Shown: positions 48,863-60,309 of the stretch, in pieces | Layout of the letters: each line of letters opens with the position of its first letter | Position numbering within the stretch: position 1 is the stretch's first letter | Assembly: GCA_020205615.1 (NCBI GenBank) | Contig: CM035151.1 | Location: 13,540,565 to 13,604,564, forward strand | Reading direction: 5' to 3' | DNA from: Panax quinquefolius | Lineage: Eukaryota; Streptophyta; Magnoliopsida; Apiales; Araliaceae | Length of the DNA stretch: 64,000 nt | The notes under the pieces: model-generated | The model's input: the letters and a program-made list of their open reading frames with translations, nothing else | The model's database searches: none | What the model was told of the DNA's origin: nothing | Program-made: the position numbers and the translations under genes

Positions 48863-51573
48863 TGTGACGCCCCCAAAATAGGTATACATCACCCATTCTG
48901 AGTTGTCAATACATGGTATGTAAACAACTACAACTTTATTATTACAACAAAGAAATCTGTGAGTTTAAATACAAATATTATCTTCTGCATAATATCTATA
49001 CTCAAATAAATCCTCATCACATTTATTGATACATTATTTTACAAAAATGGTGAGGACTACTAAACAACTCTCTCTAGAACCTTCATTCCATACCCCCGAC
49101 TCAGTATTTCGCTATATTCTCGCCTCCCGAGAAAAATGGAACAAAAGGAAAAAGGGTGAGCTCAACTAGCTCAATAAAGAATATTATGACTAAGATAATA
49201 TACAACAAATTATCGTTAGTCTTCAACAGGAAAAAATCTAATAGAATACAATAGACAACAAATTTTAAATCAATATTCGCAGTAAAATGAAATAATAATT
49301 CATTAGAAGAGTTAAGTAGATAATGCAAACTACTATCTTCTATGTATGAATTTAAAAGTTCATCGCTCATCTTTTATCCTCAGAACATCAATCAATATAC
49401 ATCTCGAACCAAATATTCATCTTTTGACTACAAAGCCAAAGATATTCATCATTGGTCATGTTTCATTTAAACACCGCTCATCTTTGCACTACTACCAAAG
49501 ATATTCTTCAAAATCATTCATCTTTTTTGCTACAGCCAAAGATATTCAATAATATCATCATTTAAGATCGAGAATGATTTAAAAATATTTTTAAAGAAAC
49601 GAATCCAAAGTGAAACAAAATGACAAGGATTAAGGATTAAGGATTCGTACTTTGTTTTATCCATGTTCAAAAATACCTCAAAAATAATCATAGTGGTGTA
49701 AAATTCAAGAATGATCAAAACATGGATACAATCAAAGCTAGTATCCGTAATATATATTTTGGACAAAAAGAAGAAATTTTATTTTTATGAATGAATAGTC
49801 ACATATCGTGAATAGTAACTCACACACAAAAGATAGAAATTCCACAAAAAACATCTTCACGCTTACTTAATGAATAGTACTCGTGAATAAGAACTCGTGA
49901 ATAAGAACTCATGAATAGTAACTCGTGAATAAGAACTCATGAATAAGTAACCCCACATGAAAAATTTCCAAATTTGATAAAAATTTCCAACCAATATTTC
50001 AAAGATAATGATATTGAAGAAATAATATCATTTGAGAAGAAAATAACATCCCTTACTTGAAAGATTAAGACTTAAATTTGGAATACCGTATATATAGTCT
50101 TTGAAGGAACTTGCACCGTCTAGCAATACTCAAAGTATACTCAAAATACTCACAAGAATACGCTCGATAATATAGAGAGAAAACTTCAGCTTTACGGTGT
50201 GATTTTCAATTCTAACCTAAGACCCTATTTATAGAAAATTGCTTAACACCAAAGTTAGAAAATTTAATAAATTAATAATATAATTATATAAATTTCTTAC
50301 ACATGCCTAGAATCTGATTTCAGCCATCAAACACATGCCACCTTCTAGAAAAAGTAAGAAAAAACGTTTTTCTAATTTTAAATATTTTAAACTTCCAAAA
50401 ATCAATTATTTCGGAGCTTTAGAACTTCAATAATTCATAATAAATAGCCCTTTCATCAGAAAATTCGAATCTCGTGAGTTTTTATAGGAATTTCAATTCT
50501 CTACAACTTTGCAGAAGAAAGTTTTTCCAAATTCCAAATAGAAATTGACCGAAATCCACAAACGGGCGATTTTACAGGCTATAATCAAATTTCAGTCAAT
50601 AAATGGGGTCCACCAACATGTTTAACATGTTTTAAACATTTATTGCAACAAAAATACTCTTCCTCCTCGTATACTCATAAATCCCACATTCGTTGTAAAA
50701 ATATCACCATTATTATATTATTAAAATATAATAATACATTATCTTATCAGATAAAATTTCAATTTTCAACAATTGTCACATTAAAATTTTTCTCCATCTA
50801 TATCCATATAAAATCAATATTTTCCTCATCATATGAATCAATAATTAATTATTCACAAATAATATTACGTAATCACAATATTGACAACCGTGCGGTTCCT
50901 CGTGAAAGAGGGCTTTTCCAATAAGAATTTCTTCTCTTACTAAGCAAGCAATTAGGTGACCAAACCTCTCCGTAGATGTAACTTTCTAGACATTGCCAAT
51001 AATGTTATCTAATAATATTATTCAGATAATATGAATTATTGCTTCGATATCGAAAAATCTACCGCAGTAATGACAATTATCAAACAATAAGAATATAAAA
51101 TATCAACGCAAAGAATTATTAACTCAATAAAATAATGAACAAGAATTATCGTAACCATTATCGAGTAGTGCCTTCTTACGTAAGGATCAATAATTGGTGC
51201 AATACCGCAAAGCATCTTCGTGTGTTTTAACCACATAGGAGTATTTTAACAAGATAATACCAGTAATAACTACACGCTGCTTATTTTTAACCAACTTATA
51301 TTTGTCGCTTTCTTCATCCAATCGCTTTCAAGTTATGGGGCCCACACATGGTCGCTACCGTCGCATTTAATATTCCCTCGACAAAGCATTTAATATTCCA
51401 CGACCAAACGAATATTCCCCGAACAACAATGAATATTTTATAACCACTTTTTATTTTTGGAGTATTTGCATATTTTACCCTTAACTATCCATATTAATCA
51501 AATCAACCCTTACTATTTCAAAATAATAAATAGAGAAAATTAGATTTCATTAATAATAAGTTGGGGTCTTACA
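48863..51573 (-). mobile_element. Solo LTR G, 2711 bp, TSD CTATG
   Basis: Runs TGTGACGCCCC to GGGGTCTTACA with the pentamer CTATG on both sides (48858-48862 and 51574-51578). No internal region. Sequence is of the D/F type: TTTGCACTAC..CCAAAGAT repeats at 49415-49550 and CTCGTGAATAAGAA repeats at 49870-49945. The host LTR reads through perfectly when it is removed. Confidence 0.9.
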
Positions 51574-51578
51574 CTATG

Positions 51579-52143
51579 CAAAACACTATGCAACACTATG
51601 CATAATAAAATATAATATATTCTATTTATAGAATAACTTTAATAAAGTATTCGCTTTATATAAAAGATGTTTACATTTTATTACGTTAATAATACTGAAT
51701 AAAACAAAACGTCATTATCGCTTATAATAATTCATATTATTAATCGACAATAATGGAATCAAACTGAGGTGACTTCTCGCATAAGCATCAATAATCAATA
51801 CCGCAAGCTACTACGCAACTACACACGACATCGCATTTTTTACTACCGAGTAGTTCAACAAGATCAACCAGAAAACTTCCGTCGTTATTTCAATAAAATA
51901 TTTTTGTCGCTTTCTCAATCCGACAATAATTTCATTAGGGGTCCACCAATGATTGAGTAGTTGTATCTAATATTCCCTCGCTAAACCGAATATTCCCCAC
52001 CAATATAATATAACCACTTGCATACTTTGCAAAATTTATAAATACTACCCACAACTATAATATTTATCTCAAATTTACACCATAATATTAAAAATTATTT
52101 CGACAAAATTTAAATCTTTATTGATAAAATCTGGGGTCTCACA
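51579..52143 (-). mobile_element. Cluster B LTR3, right part
   Basis: Resumes CAAAACACTATGCAACACTATG and ends GGGGTCTCACA at 52143. Unlike LTR1 and LTR2 it is followed by unrelated DNA (ATCTCAGTATGGAAAGATGG), so it is the outer end of the complex. Confidence 0.85.
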
Positions 52144-52480
52144 ATCTCAGTATGGAAAGATGGTTACCCAAATTGGGAAGGAGAATATCCTGTAAGAAGG
52201 TGAGACTCTAAACTGAAAGACGAACTCAAAAAGAATCTAATAGCCTTCCAGAGTCGAGTTATCCTTACTTTAATCTTCCATGTCCCTTTGACAAGGCTGA
52301 TGTCATCAACATCCTTACTTTAATCTTCTATGTCTCTTTGACAGGGCTGATGTCATCAACAAAATCGTACCTAGTTGTCATCTAAATATTGGGATAGGTA
52401 AAATAATAAGTAGGAGTTAAATGTTTATAGCATGAATTGTTGTGTATTGAGTTGGTAGTTATAGCTATCATATCATAAAG
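52144..52480. other. Flank of cluster B with short direct duplication
   Basis: A ~55-bp phrase (CATCCTTACTTTAATCTTC to GGCTGATGTCATCAAC) is repeated in tandem at about 52255-52360. On the plus strand 52151-52198 reads VWKDGYPNWEGEYPVR before a consensus donor (AAG/GTGAGA); this may be an exon end from an unidentified gene. Confidence 0.35.
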
Positions 52481-52489
52481 TAGTATTTT

Positions 52490-53035
52490 TTTAGGATATA
52501 ATAAAGTAGTGATTTAGGGGATTACAAATGATATAATTAAGAGATAACAATGAAATTACAAAGGATAATATCATAATTAAATTAGAAAGGATAATATTAA
52601 AATAGTTGATATAAATCTAAAATATTTTTAGATTTATAGTAGTGATTTACTTGTATTATAATCAATAAATTAAGAGATAACAATTAAATTATAAAGGATA
52701 ATATCATAATTAAATTACAAAGGATAATATCAAAATAGTTGATATAAATCTAAAAATTGTTTAGATTTATAGAAGTGATTTAGGGATTATAATCAATAAA
52801 TTAAGAGATAACAATTAAATTACTAAGGATAATATCATAATTAAATTACAAAGGATAATATCAAATAGTTGATATAAATCTAAAAAGCTGCTTTAGATTT
52901 CTAGTAGTGACTTAGGATTAGAATCAATAAATTAAGGATAATATAAAAATTAATAAGGATAATATCAAAACAAATTGATATATTTAAATTACAAAGGATA
53001 ATTAAAACTTTAGATTTTAGTAGTGAATTAAGAGA
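52490..53035. repeat. AT-rich tandem repeat, unit about 120-125 bp, four copies
   Basis: Ordered phrases TAGTGATTTAGG, ATAATCAATAAATTAAGAG, TAACAATTAAATTA, AAAGGATAATATCATAAT and GTTGATATAAATCTAAAA recur four times, the last copy decayed and shortened. Not seen elsewhere in the window. Confidence 0.8.
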
Positions 53036-53578
53036 TAACAAAGTCTAACTCAACATCTACCACTACTTGAAATATCTATCATCAATAAGCAAAAGATCAC
53101 AACCAAAACCAAAACACTAATACAATAGATCTACATCAAGAATGATCCGAAAAACAAAGAAGAACTATATTTAGATAAAACAAATGAATTTGAAAAGGAA
53201 TACTTACTTGAAAATCGATACTCAATCCGAAAAACAGATCGTATCTGCCTATCCTGATAGATAGAGATGGGAATATGTCAAAATTTTACCATTTCCCCAT
53301 CTATGATGTACCAGTGTGGATTATGTCCAAAGGACGTTGCCAGTAATTGCTAAGCATTGTCAAACATTACCACAAATAGAGTAAAAAAGTCAAAAACTCT
53401 AACACATAATAACCTACATGAGCTTCGATATCATATTCATACGAGATTTTAATCAATTTTTGTATCCATAGAAAATAAAAAATAACACTCAAAGATAACC
53501 ACCACCTCACTTAAAATCATACAAAAACTTTTCATTTGAGAATAAAAAGAAAAGAGAGAAATGCAAAGTCACCCACCC
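53036..53578. other. Non-coding stretch left of the CDPK exon
   Basis: Should hold the last exon if the CDPK gene were complete on the minus strand (EF-hand 4 and the DWRKASR tail); none could be recognised. Confidence 0.4.
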
Positions 53579-53810
53579 AGTCAGTATCCACATCTTGAAT
53601 AATAGCATTAATGACTTCTTCTTCGCTATTGGTGTCAACTTCATCACCAATGCTTCCCTTAGCTCTTCGATCTCTATGTATCCGCTTTTGTTGTGATTGA
53701 AGAATGCAAATGCTTTATGAAGGTGATCATCATTGCCCAATTTTTTTCGAATTGGATGAATTTTGCTATGAACTCTGCGTAGTTCAGTGTCCATCTTTAT
53801 CAACATCACC
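53579..53810 (-). pseudogene. Calcium-dependent protein kinase (CDPK) EF-hand exon fragment
   Basis: Minus strand frames read GDVDKDGH, then after a frame change LNYAEFIA, then after another [19 protein letters not shown] and [13 protein letters not shown], and then in a third frame [17 protein letters not shown] before a GTGGGT donor (about 53573-53578). This covers EF-hands 2 and 3 and the start of 4, closest from memory to the CPK7/8/32 group. In a functional CDPK these loops bind Ca2+ and relieve autoinhibition. Three frame changes in 230 bp, FFNHN in place of the usual FFDxN loop start, and no neighbouring exons show it is a broken fragment. Confidence 0.75.
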
Positions 53811-55156
53811 ACAATGGAACCAAAGATAAAGATAGGTTATTCCTACATGAATATAAAGCAAAATAGAGATAATATACAAATTAGGTACTTAAAGAAGTGT
53901 CCGTTACGGACATCAAGAGCTGAAACTTAGTAACGTGGTTAGATATCATAGAACAATGTGACAAAAGGATTAATATATACATGCATAATGTAGATATGGT
54001 CGTTCCAACTGTCATTCGAACAGAACATTTAGATTTTGTTTTAATATATAAGTTCAAAGGGAACATCCAGAATTTTAAGTCTATCGGACAATTTTCTGAT
54101 ATATATATATATATATATATATATTTAACAAAAGAAAGATAAAACATCATATAGCTATTTTGTCTTTTGAAAATTTGGCTTTTTATTGTCTGAATTTCCT
54201 TTAAACGTCAAAGAAGATTAGTGGAATGATATCAACACAAAAAAAGGAATAATTGATTTGGACCAACTAAACCTAGCCCACCTTCACTGACCTTAAAAGG
54301 ATAAAAATTACATTAATGAAAGCACACACGCAGTCTTGTGTAAGAGAGGAAAATTCATAACTCATTATTAGAATGTTGAAGTAGTGCCACAACTACTCGT
54401 GACTTCAATGAGTGAAAATTTTACTCCATCATTAAATGGAAATAAAATGGCACCTAATACATGTACCTGTACCAAAAAAAAAGAAAAAGAAAATAACACC
54501 TAATTTTAAAATGTTACTCCAAATCACAAGAACACACAAGCACTTCAAGAACTGAAATTTCTATATATCAAGAATAAACAAATTAAAATAACAAATTTAT
54601 ACCAAAATAATGAATTAAGAAGACTTAGTTCATGGTTAGTGTAATCAAATGAAACAATAAGTCATTGGCAAGACTAAAAAGTTCCCAGATTCCAAATTGA
54701 AAAATTAGAGCAACCAACAATTTTACCAATCATAAATAAATTACCAAACAACCAAAATAGAAAAAAGGGGCAAAACAGAGCAAGTAAGCAAATTTACCCG
54801 AATGGGCAGGGGATGAATCACTGCTTAGCTACCACCGTAAAAGCAAGCGATCCAAAAAACGAAACAAAAGCTTTGTCACCGTCGAAGAAAAAATCAGAGG
54901 GGAAAGCCCTTTGGAACAATAAAACTCATTGCAGGGCTCCAATGAGCTCATTAGACCCTGAATGATGGAAGATTCAAACCACGACGAGATTAGAGAACTG
55001 GATAATCGAGCCCCACCAACACCACAGCCGGTGGGTTGTGGTGTTACAACCTCAGTTGTTTTTTTAGGGTTTTTACAACCTCAGTTGTTTTTTAGACGCA
55101 TGGGTTTGTCAAGGGTATTTTTGTCAAGGGCTAAAAAGAGCATTAAATAGGATGAA
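53811..55156. other. Low-copy non-coding DNA up to element H
   Basis: Contains an (AT)n run at 54100-54124. From 54780 to 55100 base composition rises in G+C and looks exon- or UTR-like, but no protein is recognised. ACACCACA (about 55019) pairs with TGTGGTGT (about 55036) as a hairpin, and ACAACCTCAGTTGTTTTTT is repeated twice after it. The short plus frame at 54962 is not convincingly a gene. Confidence 0.4.
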
Positions 55157-55794
55157 TGTAAGACCCCAGCTTTTATAAATAAAGATGAATTTTTCTATAA
55201 ATATTATTTTTGAATATTATGGAATAAATTTGATATAATGTTATAGTTGTGGGTAATATTTATAAATTTTGCAAAGTATGCAAGTTGTTATAAAATATTA
55301 CGTTTGGTTCGGGAATATTCTTTTGTTAGGGAATATTCGTATAATGGCTCAATCATTGGTGGACCCCACAAATGTAATTATTGTCGGATTGAGAAAACGA
55401 CAAAAATATTTTATAAAAATAACTATGGAGGTGTTACCAAGTAAAACCTGTTGAACTACCCGGTGGTAAAAGTACAAGAATACGCCGTGAGTTGCATAGT
55501 AAGACACTAAGTATTGATTATTGATGCTTACGTGAGAAGTCACTCAATTATGCTCAATTATTGCTACGATAATTGCTTGCGATCATATCTCTTATATTAT
55601 TGATTCAATTATTGTCACAAAGATCATCCGATAATATGTTATAGTATTAAATCAATAATTGAGACGACAAGTTATAAATGATTAATAATTGTTGAAAGAT
55701 TAAATATGTGTTGATGAAAAAAAAATGATTTGTGGTAAGTTTGATTATTTTATGGGGGCTCATATATGTCATCATCTAAGAGTCTCTTCACGAT

Positions 55795-55945
55795 AGTAAT
55801 TACCTTCATCGATAGTAATTACCCTTGTGAATAGTATTTACCTTCGTCAATAGTAATTACCTTCGTCGATAGTAATTACCCTTGTGAATAGTATTTACCT
55901 TCATCAATAGTATTTACCTTCGTTAATAGTAATTACCTTTTTACC
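55795..55945 (+). repeat. ~18-19-bp tandem repeats in U3 of element H
   Basis: About eight copies of a CGATAGTAATTACCTT-like unit alternating with GTGAATAGTATTTACCTT. Located 130-280 bp upstream of the TATA box. Followed at 55945-56030 by CGAACCACTTGTC..TTTCACATTACA repeated two to three times. The 3' LTR has the same arrays at about 63140-63300. Position suggests enhancer modules; this is inference. Confidence 0.75.
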
Positions 55946-56074
55946 GGACGTCGAACCACTTGTCATTTCACATTACAAAGCGCCGAACCACTTGTCGTTT
56001 CACATTACAGCGTCCAAACCACCGTCGAGCCACTTGCCTTTTCACACACAAGCGGTGCTAAACTATAAATCTTC

Positions 56075-56083
56075 TATAAATAG
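56075..56083 (+). promoter_or_regulatory. TATA box of the 5' LTR of element H
   Basis: TATAAATAG in the context CTTC[TATAAATAG]AGGCCTG, with the leader CATTATTTTTCACG and GA-rich AGAGAGAAAG repeats beginning about 25-70 bp downstream. Predicted start near 56105. Confidence 0.65.
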
Positions 56084-57671
56084 AGGCCTGGGGCTTCATT
56101 ATTTTTCACGAATTCATTCAAGCTATAGAGAGAAAGTATAGAGAATAAGAGAGAAAGAAGAAGAGTATTTTGTTACTACACCGTCATAAAAGATTCAATC
56201 TCCTACCAAATGTAAGGGGTGTTATTCTTTCTTATTCATGAAGAGAACTGTTGTTATTCCATTGCTTATTATTCTGCTGGAATAACTTTTGATAATGCAC
56301 AGCAGTTTACCTATACTTGGTGACATTCTTCTATTATTCGCTTGGAACATCCTGCTCATGGTTTTTACACCTACACGGTTCCGCCTCTTTATTATTCTCT
56401 GGAACATCCATGCATGTGTGTTTTACATCGGACCGATTCCGCCTTTTATTATTCTCATTGAATATCCCATCCGTGTGTTTTTACACCGGATCCGTTCCAT
56501 CTTTATTATTCTGTTGGAACATCCCGCTTGGGTGTGAATTTCACGACCGGTTCCGTTATTTATTATTTTGTTGGAATAACTCGTCTGCATGCGGCCTATC
56601 ACATGCATGGTGATTTCTTTTGTTATTCCATTCTTTATTATACCCAAATGTTAAAACTTTGACTTCTATACTCCATGAAATTAGTGGAATATCCTCGATA
56701 TTTGCGTTTCATCCAAAGATCTTTTCATGAAAATATTCTTCCGATCATTCTTGAATTTTACTCTACAAAATAGTATCATATTGATAATTTGGACGTTAAT
56801 AATTCTGGATAAAATAATTCTTGAACTTGTTTTTATCAATTCTTATATCATTGTCATCATCCTCATGTTTATATTTTTTAAAGTCATCTCGTGGCACAGA
56901 AGCATAGATGGACTTGGTATGATTATGACCGAGACTATTCTTTAATCATGAATCGTAATGTTACAAATGATGTGGTAAAAATCCTCGATGGTCAGTAGTG
57001 CATCGATGGACGATTGTTGGCACGATCACGACCATTAATGAATACACAAATATTCTTGGCCGTAGTGCATGAATAATTGTGGTCGTTGATACTAAAAGAA
57101 TATCCTCGGCCAGTAGTGCGGGGGTGATTCGATGATGTGGAATATTTATTAAAGTTTGAGTCTCAAATATAATAAATGATGAAAAACCTTTTAAACCTAA
57201 AAGATAGTAGACTTTTATTTTCTACTGACTTTTTTAATGGATCAGATATTCATCGCAGCTTAAACCGGTTGTCTATTGTATTTTATCGCTTTAACATTGT
57301 TGAAGACTATTGATAATTTATTCGCATTATCTTAGTCATAATATTTCTTCATCGGGCTAGTTGAGCTCACCCTTTCTTTCACCGTTTCTCTTCGTGAAAT
57401 GAGAATATAGCCGGGACGAGTCAGGGAAACGAGTGATGGTCCTCAGATAGCATTAGTAGTCCTCACTATTCGTGAAATAGTGTGATAATAATTGTAATGA
57501 GGACTCCTTTTTGAGTTTGTATATAATATCTAGTAGACGATATTTGTATTTAAACTCACGCTTTATGTCGTATTGTACCACCATGCTTATGTTAGTAAGT
57601 TGTATTTAAATTACATCCATGTAAGTGGCGACCCAAGATGGGTGATGTATACCTAATTTTGGGGCGCCACA

Positions 57672-57690
57672 ACAGTATCGAGCTTAGGAT
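57672..57690 (+). other. Primer-binding site of element H
   Basis: ACAGTATCGAGCTTAGGAT next to the LTR. Same core (TATCGAGCTTAGG) as in elements C, D and cluster B. Confidence 0.6.
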
Positions 57691-57839
57691 ATGATCCTGG
57701 CTAAGATTTGAGAATAGTACTAGGAGGGAGAGACGGGAATACCTTCGCTAGTATGACCTACCTAAGTTTATGTCTTATTTTATTGGTCGGTCGAAATATA
57801 GAGATAATTTGTTGCATGTCAATTAACCTTTTGTTTTGT

Positions 57840-58720
57840 GGCGATTCAAAAATGACATCCGAGAATGTTGAGAATAAGAATGGAGCGCAGCGACGATCGT
57901 TGATTCACCACATATCAATAATCGTGATAATGTGCATCGTGAAGGCGCGATCCTCCTCACGCAAACAACAACACCGACCAAATGATGAATGATCAAATGT
58001 TCGAGGCTTTATGCAATTTATGCACCAAAGAAAGTAGAGCGACTCTGCCCAAAACGTGGGTGGAAACACGGAAAACTCTCGGTGATGGCCACCGCTAAAC
58101 AATTCAAGGAGCTGGGACCACCGGAGTTTAAGGGAGAAGCCAAAACCACTTCGCGCGGAAGCATGGATAAAGCAGATTACACAAGATATTTGATGTCTTG
58201 GGATGCTCCGAGGAGCAAAAGGTTCCTTTGCCACCTTTATGTTGCGCGAAGAGGCGATTCATCGGTGGGAATCGGAAACGTACTCAACTCTTTGTCTCAA
58301 GATATCTTGGGAGAAGTTCCAGAGTCGTTTTCAACGACAAATACTTTCCCGAAAGTATTCGCCACATGAAGGAGGTGGAATTTATCAAGTTGGAACAAAA
58401 CAATATGACCGTGTCGCAATACGAGGCAAATTTTGCGAGTTATCACGGTTCGTCACTTGGTGGATAATGAAGAGAGAATGGCGCGAATGTGTTTAAGAGG
58501 TTTGAAGCGGAGATACGCCAACATCTTATTTCTCATAAACCGTGGTTTGTATTCGTATGTTGTAAATATGGCTCGATTAGTGGAACGCGATAATGAGTCA
58601 ACACAACTAAAAGATAGCGGTTTTAAGAAAATTATAATACCAATGAGTAGTCATCGAGGCGGTGACAACAAACGTGAGGGAATCAACGGGCCGATATGGT
58701 AACCACTTCGGTGGTAATCG
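57840..58720 (+). pseudogene. Gag of element H, frameshifted
   Basis: Successive frames read QFKELGPPEFKGEA, LGCSEEQKVPLPPL, ISWEKFQSRF, EVEFIKLEQNNMTVSQYEAN, NEERMARMCLRGLKRRYANI, the capsid region of Ty3/gypsy Gag, with a frame change roughly every 100-250 bp. Gag forms the virus-like particle that packages element RNA. Confidence 0.75.
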
Positions 58721-58989
58721 TGGCCAAAATAATAAGAATGGACATTTCAAGAAACGGAGATTCAACAATGGTGGAAAGACGTCAAGACCAAAGACCCATT
58801 GTTAAGGAAGGAGAAAGACCACCTATCATATGCTTCAAATGCGAGGAGAGGGACACATCGATCCAAACTGCGAAGGCCATGCATTCAAAAGCATGTTATA
58901 ATTGTGGAAGAGAAGGTCACTTAGCTCGATTTTGTCGCTTACTCAAAGACAAATTCACTAGGATGGAGGCACCAAAGGCCATCCCGTAA
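58696..58989 (+). pseudogene. Nucleocapsid of element H with CCHC zinc knuckle
   Basis: CYNCGREGHLARFC at 58894-58935 fits C-X2-C-X4-H-X4-C exactly. A second, degraded knuckle (CFKCE..) lies just upstream at about 58834. RNA-binding part of Gag. Confidence 0.8.
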
Positions 58990-59079
58990 AATTCAAAACC
59001 GATAGTCTGCAAGGGAGAAAGCGTTTGTTGTGACCTCCCAAAGAGCAAGGAATCCTAATGAGGTCATCACGGGTAAGCT

Positions 59080-59420
59080 TATCATAAACTCTAATGAAGT
59101 CTATACTTTATTTGATACCTGTTCTACCCATTCTTTTATTTCTCCTACTTGCGCCATCGATTAAATTTGACTCGGAGAAATTAGACTTTGACTTATCTCG
59201 TGGAAACTCCGTTGGGAGAAACCTTCATTACATCCACTCGCTTTATAAGTCTTGTTTGGTTCAAATCGGTACCTTCACATTACCCGTCGATCTTATTTCA
59301 TTAAAATACTTGCATTTGACGTGATTCTGGGATTGATTGGTTAACTACTTATCATGCAAAAAATTGATTGTTTTAGTAAGGTTGTTAGCTTTCATATTCC
59401 TAATCAACCTATTATGCGAA
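59080..59420 (+). pseudogene. Protease (retropepsin-like) of element H
   Basis: FDTCST, the active-site region, starts near 59111 in one frame; SEKLDFDLSRGNSVGRNL follows in another, then SLYKSCLVQIGTFTLPVDLI and the FDVIL..DWL region near 59310-59345 with a lost base. Cleaves Gag-Pol in active elements. Confidence 0.65.
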
Positions 59421-59559
59421 TTCAAATGACCAAACCATTAAAATCAATCACTTGGTCATCTAAAGCCATAAAGCTATTCGTTTATTGAAAAAACGGATGT
59501 CAAGCTTTCTTAGCTCATGTTACTGATTTAAATAAAAATACGCCGCTTTTAAACGATAT

Positions 59560-60300
59560 TCCTATTGTTAATAAATTTCCGATGTATTCTCTCAAGAACT
59601 TCCCGCCTACCCCAGGCGTGAAATTGAATTTTGTATCGACCTTGAACCCCAGACAAAACCTATTTCCAAAGCCCCATATCGAATGGCTCTATTGAACTTC
59701 GTGAGTTAAAGACCCAACCGCAGAGAATTGTTAGACATCGGCTTTATTCGCCCCAGTACTTCTCCTTGGGGTGCTCCTGCTCTATTCGTGAAGAAGAAAG
59801 ATGGGAGTATCGACTTTGTATTGATTATCGGGAGTCAATCATGTCACCATCAAAATAGGTATCCATTGCCACGTATTGATGACCTGTTTGACCATTAGAA
59901 AGGAGCCAAATTCTTTTCAAAGATCGATCTTCGCTCCGGATATCACCAATTGAAGATTAGAATCCGTGACATTCCAAAGACGGCTTTAACTCCCCAGACG
60001 GGCATTATGAATTCTAGTCATGTCCTTTGATCGACTAATGCTCCTCTTTGCCTTCATGGATATGATGAACCGAGTATTCAAGGAATATTTAGATCACTTT
60101 GTGGTCGCCTTTATTGATGACATCCTTATTTATTCCAAAAGCCGTGAAGATCATGAGCAACACTTGAGGTCGACACTCAAAAAGCTTCGTGAATATAAGC
60201 TTTATGCCAAGTTGAAGAAATGCGAGTTCGTCAAGAAGTAGCATTCCTTGGGCACGCGGTATCAAGTCATGGAATATCTGCTTGACCCAAAGAAAGATTG
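59560..60300 (+). pseudogene. Reverse transcriptase of element H
   Basis: The N-terminal part shows [19 protein letters not shown] sequence across frame changes (59600-59660), then KKKDGS (about 59790), [16 protein letters not shown] (about 59917-59965), and [19 protein letters not shown] with FIDD at 60110-60121 (the YxDD-type catalytic site), ending [10 protein letters not shown]. At least four frame changes and stops interrupt it. All catalytic blocks are still recognisable, unlike in element D. Confidence 0.75.
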
Positions 60301-60309
60301 AAGCTATTC

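Larger units (their letters stand above)
55157..57671 (+). mobile_element. 5' LTR of element H, 2515 bp
   Basis: Starts TGTAAGACCCC, ends GGGGCGCCACA and is followed by a PBS. The 3' half resembles LTR C; the U3 part has its own repeat arrays. Left flank pentamer is ATGAA (55152-55156); the other side of the element is outside the window. Confidence 0.85.

Noticed and set aside
52144..52165. Polypurine-tract complement after LTR3 (ATCTC..TATGGAA resembles ATCTCCCTCCTTATGGAA)
   Set aside because: The resemblance is short and the following sequence has no pol or array match; it is taken as flanking DNA, so LTR3 is the outer LTR.
33000..53810. One CDPK/CRK gene spanning both kinase and EF-hand exons
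   Set aside because: On the minus strand the EF-hand exon would precede the kinase exons, and the two pieces match different kinase families.
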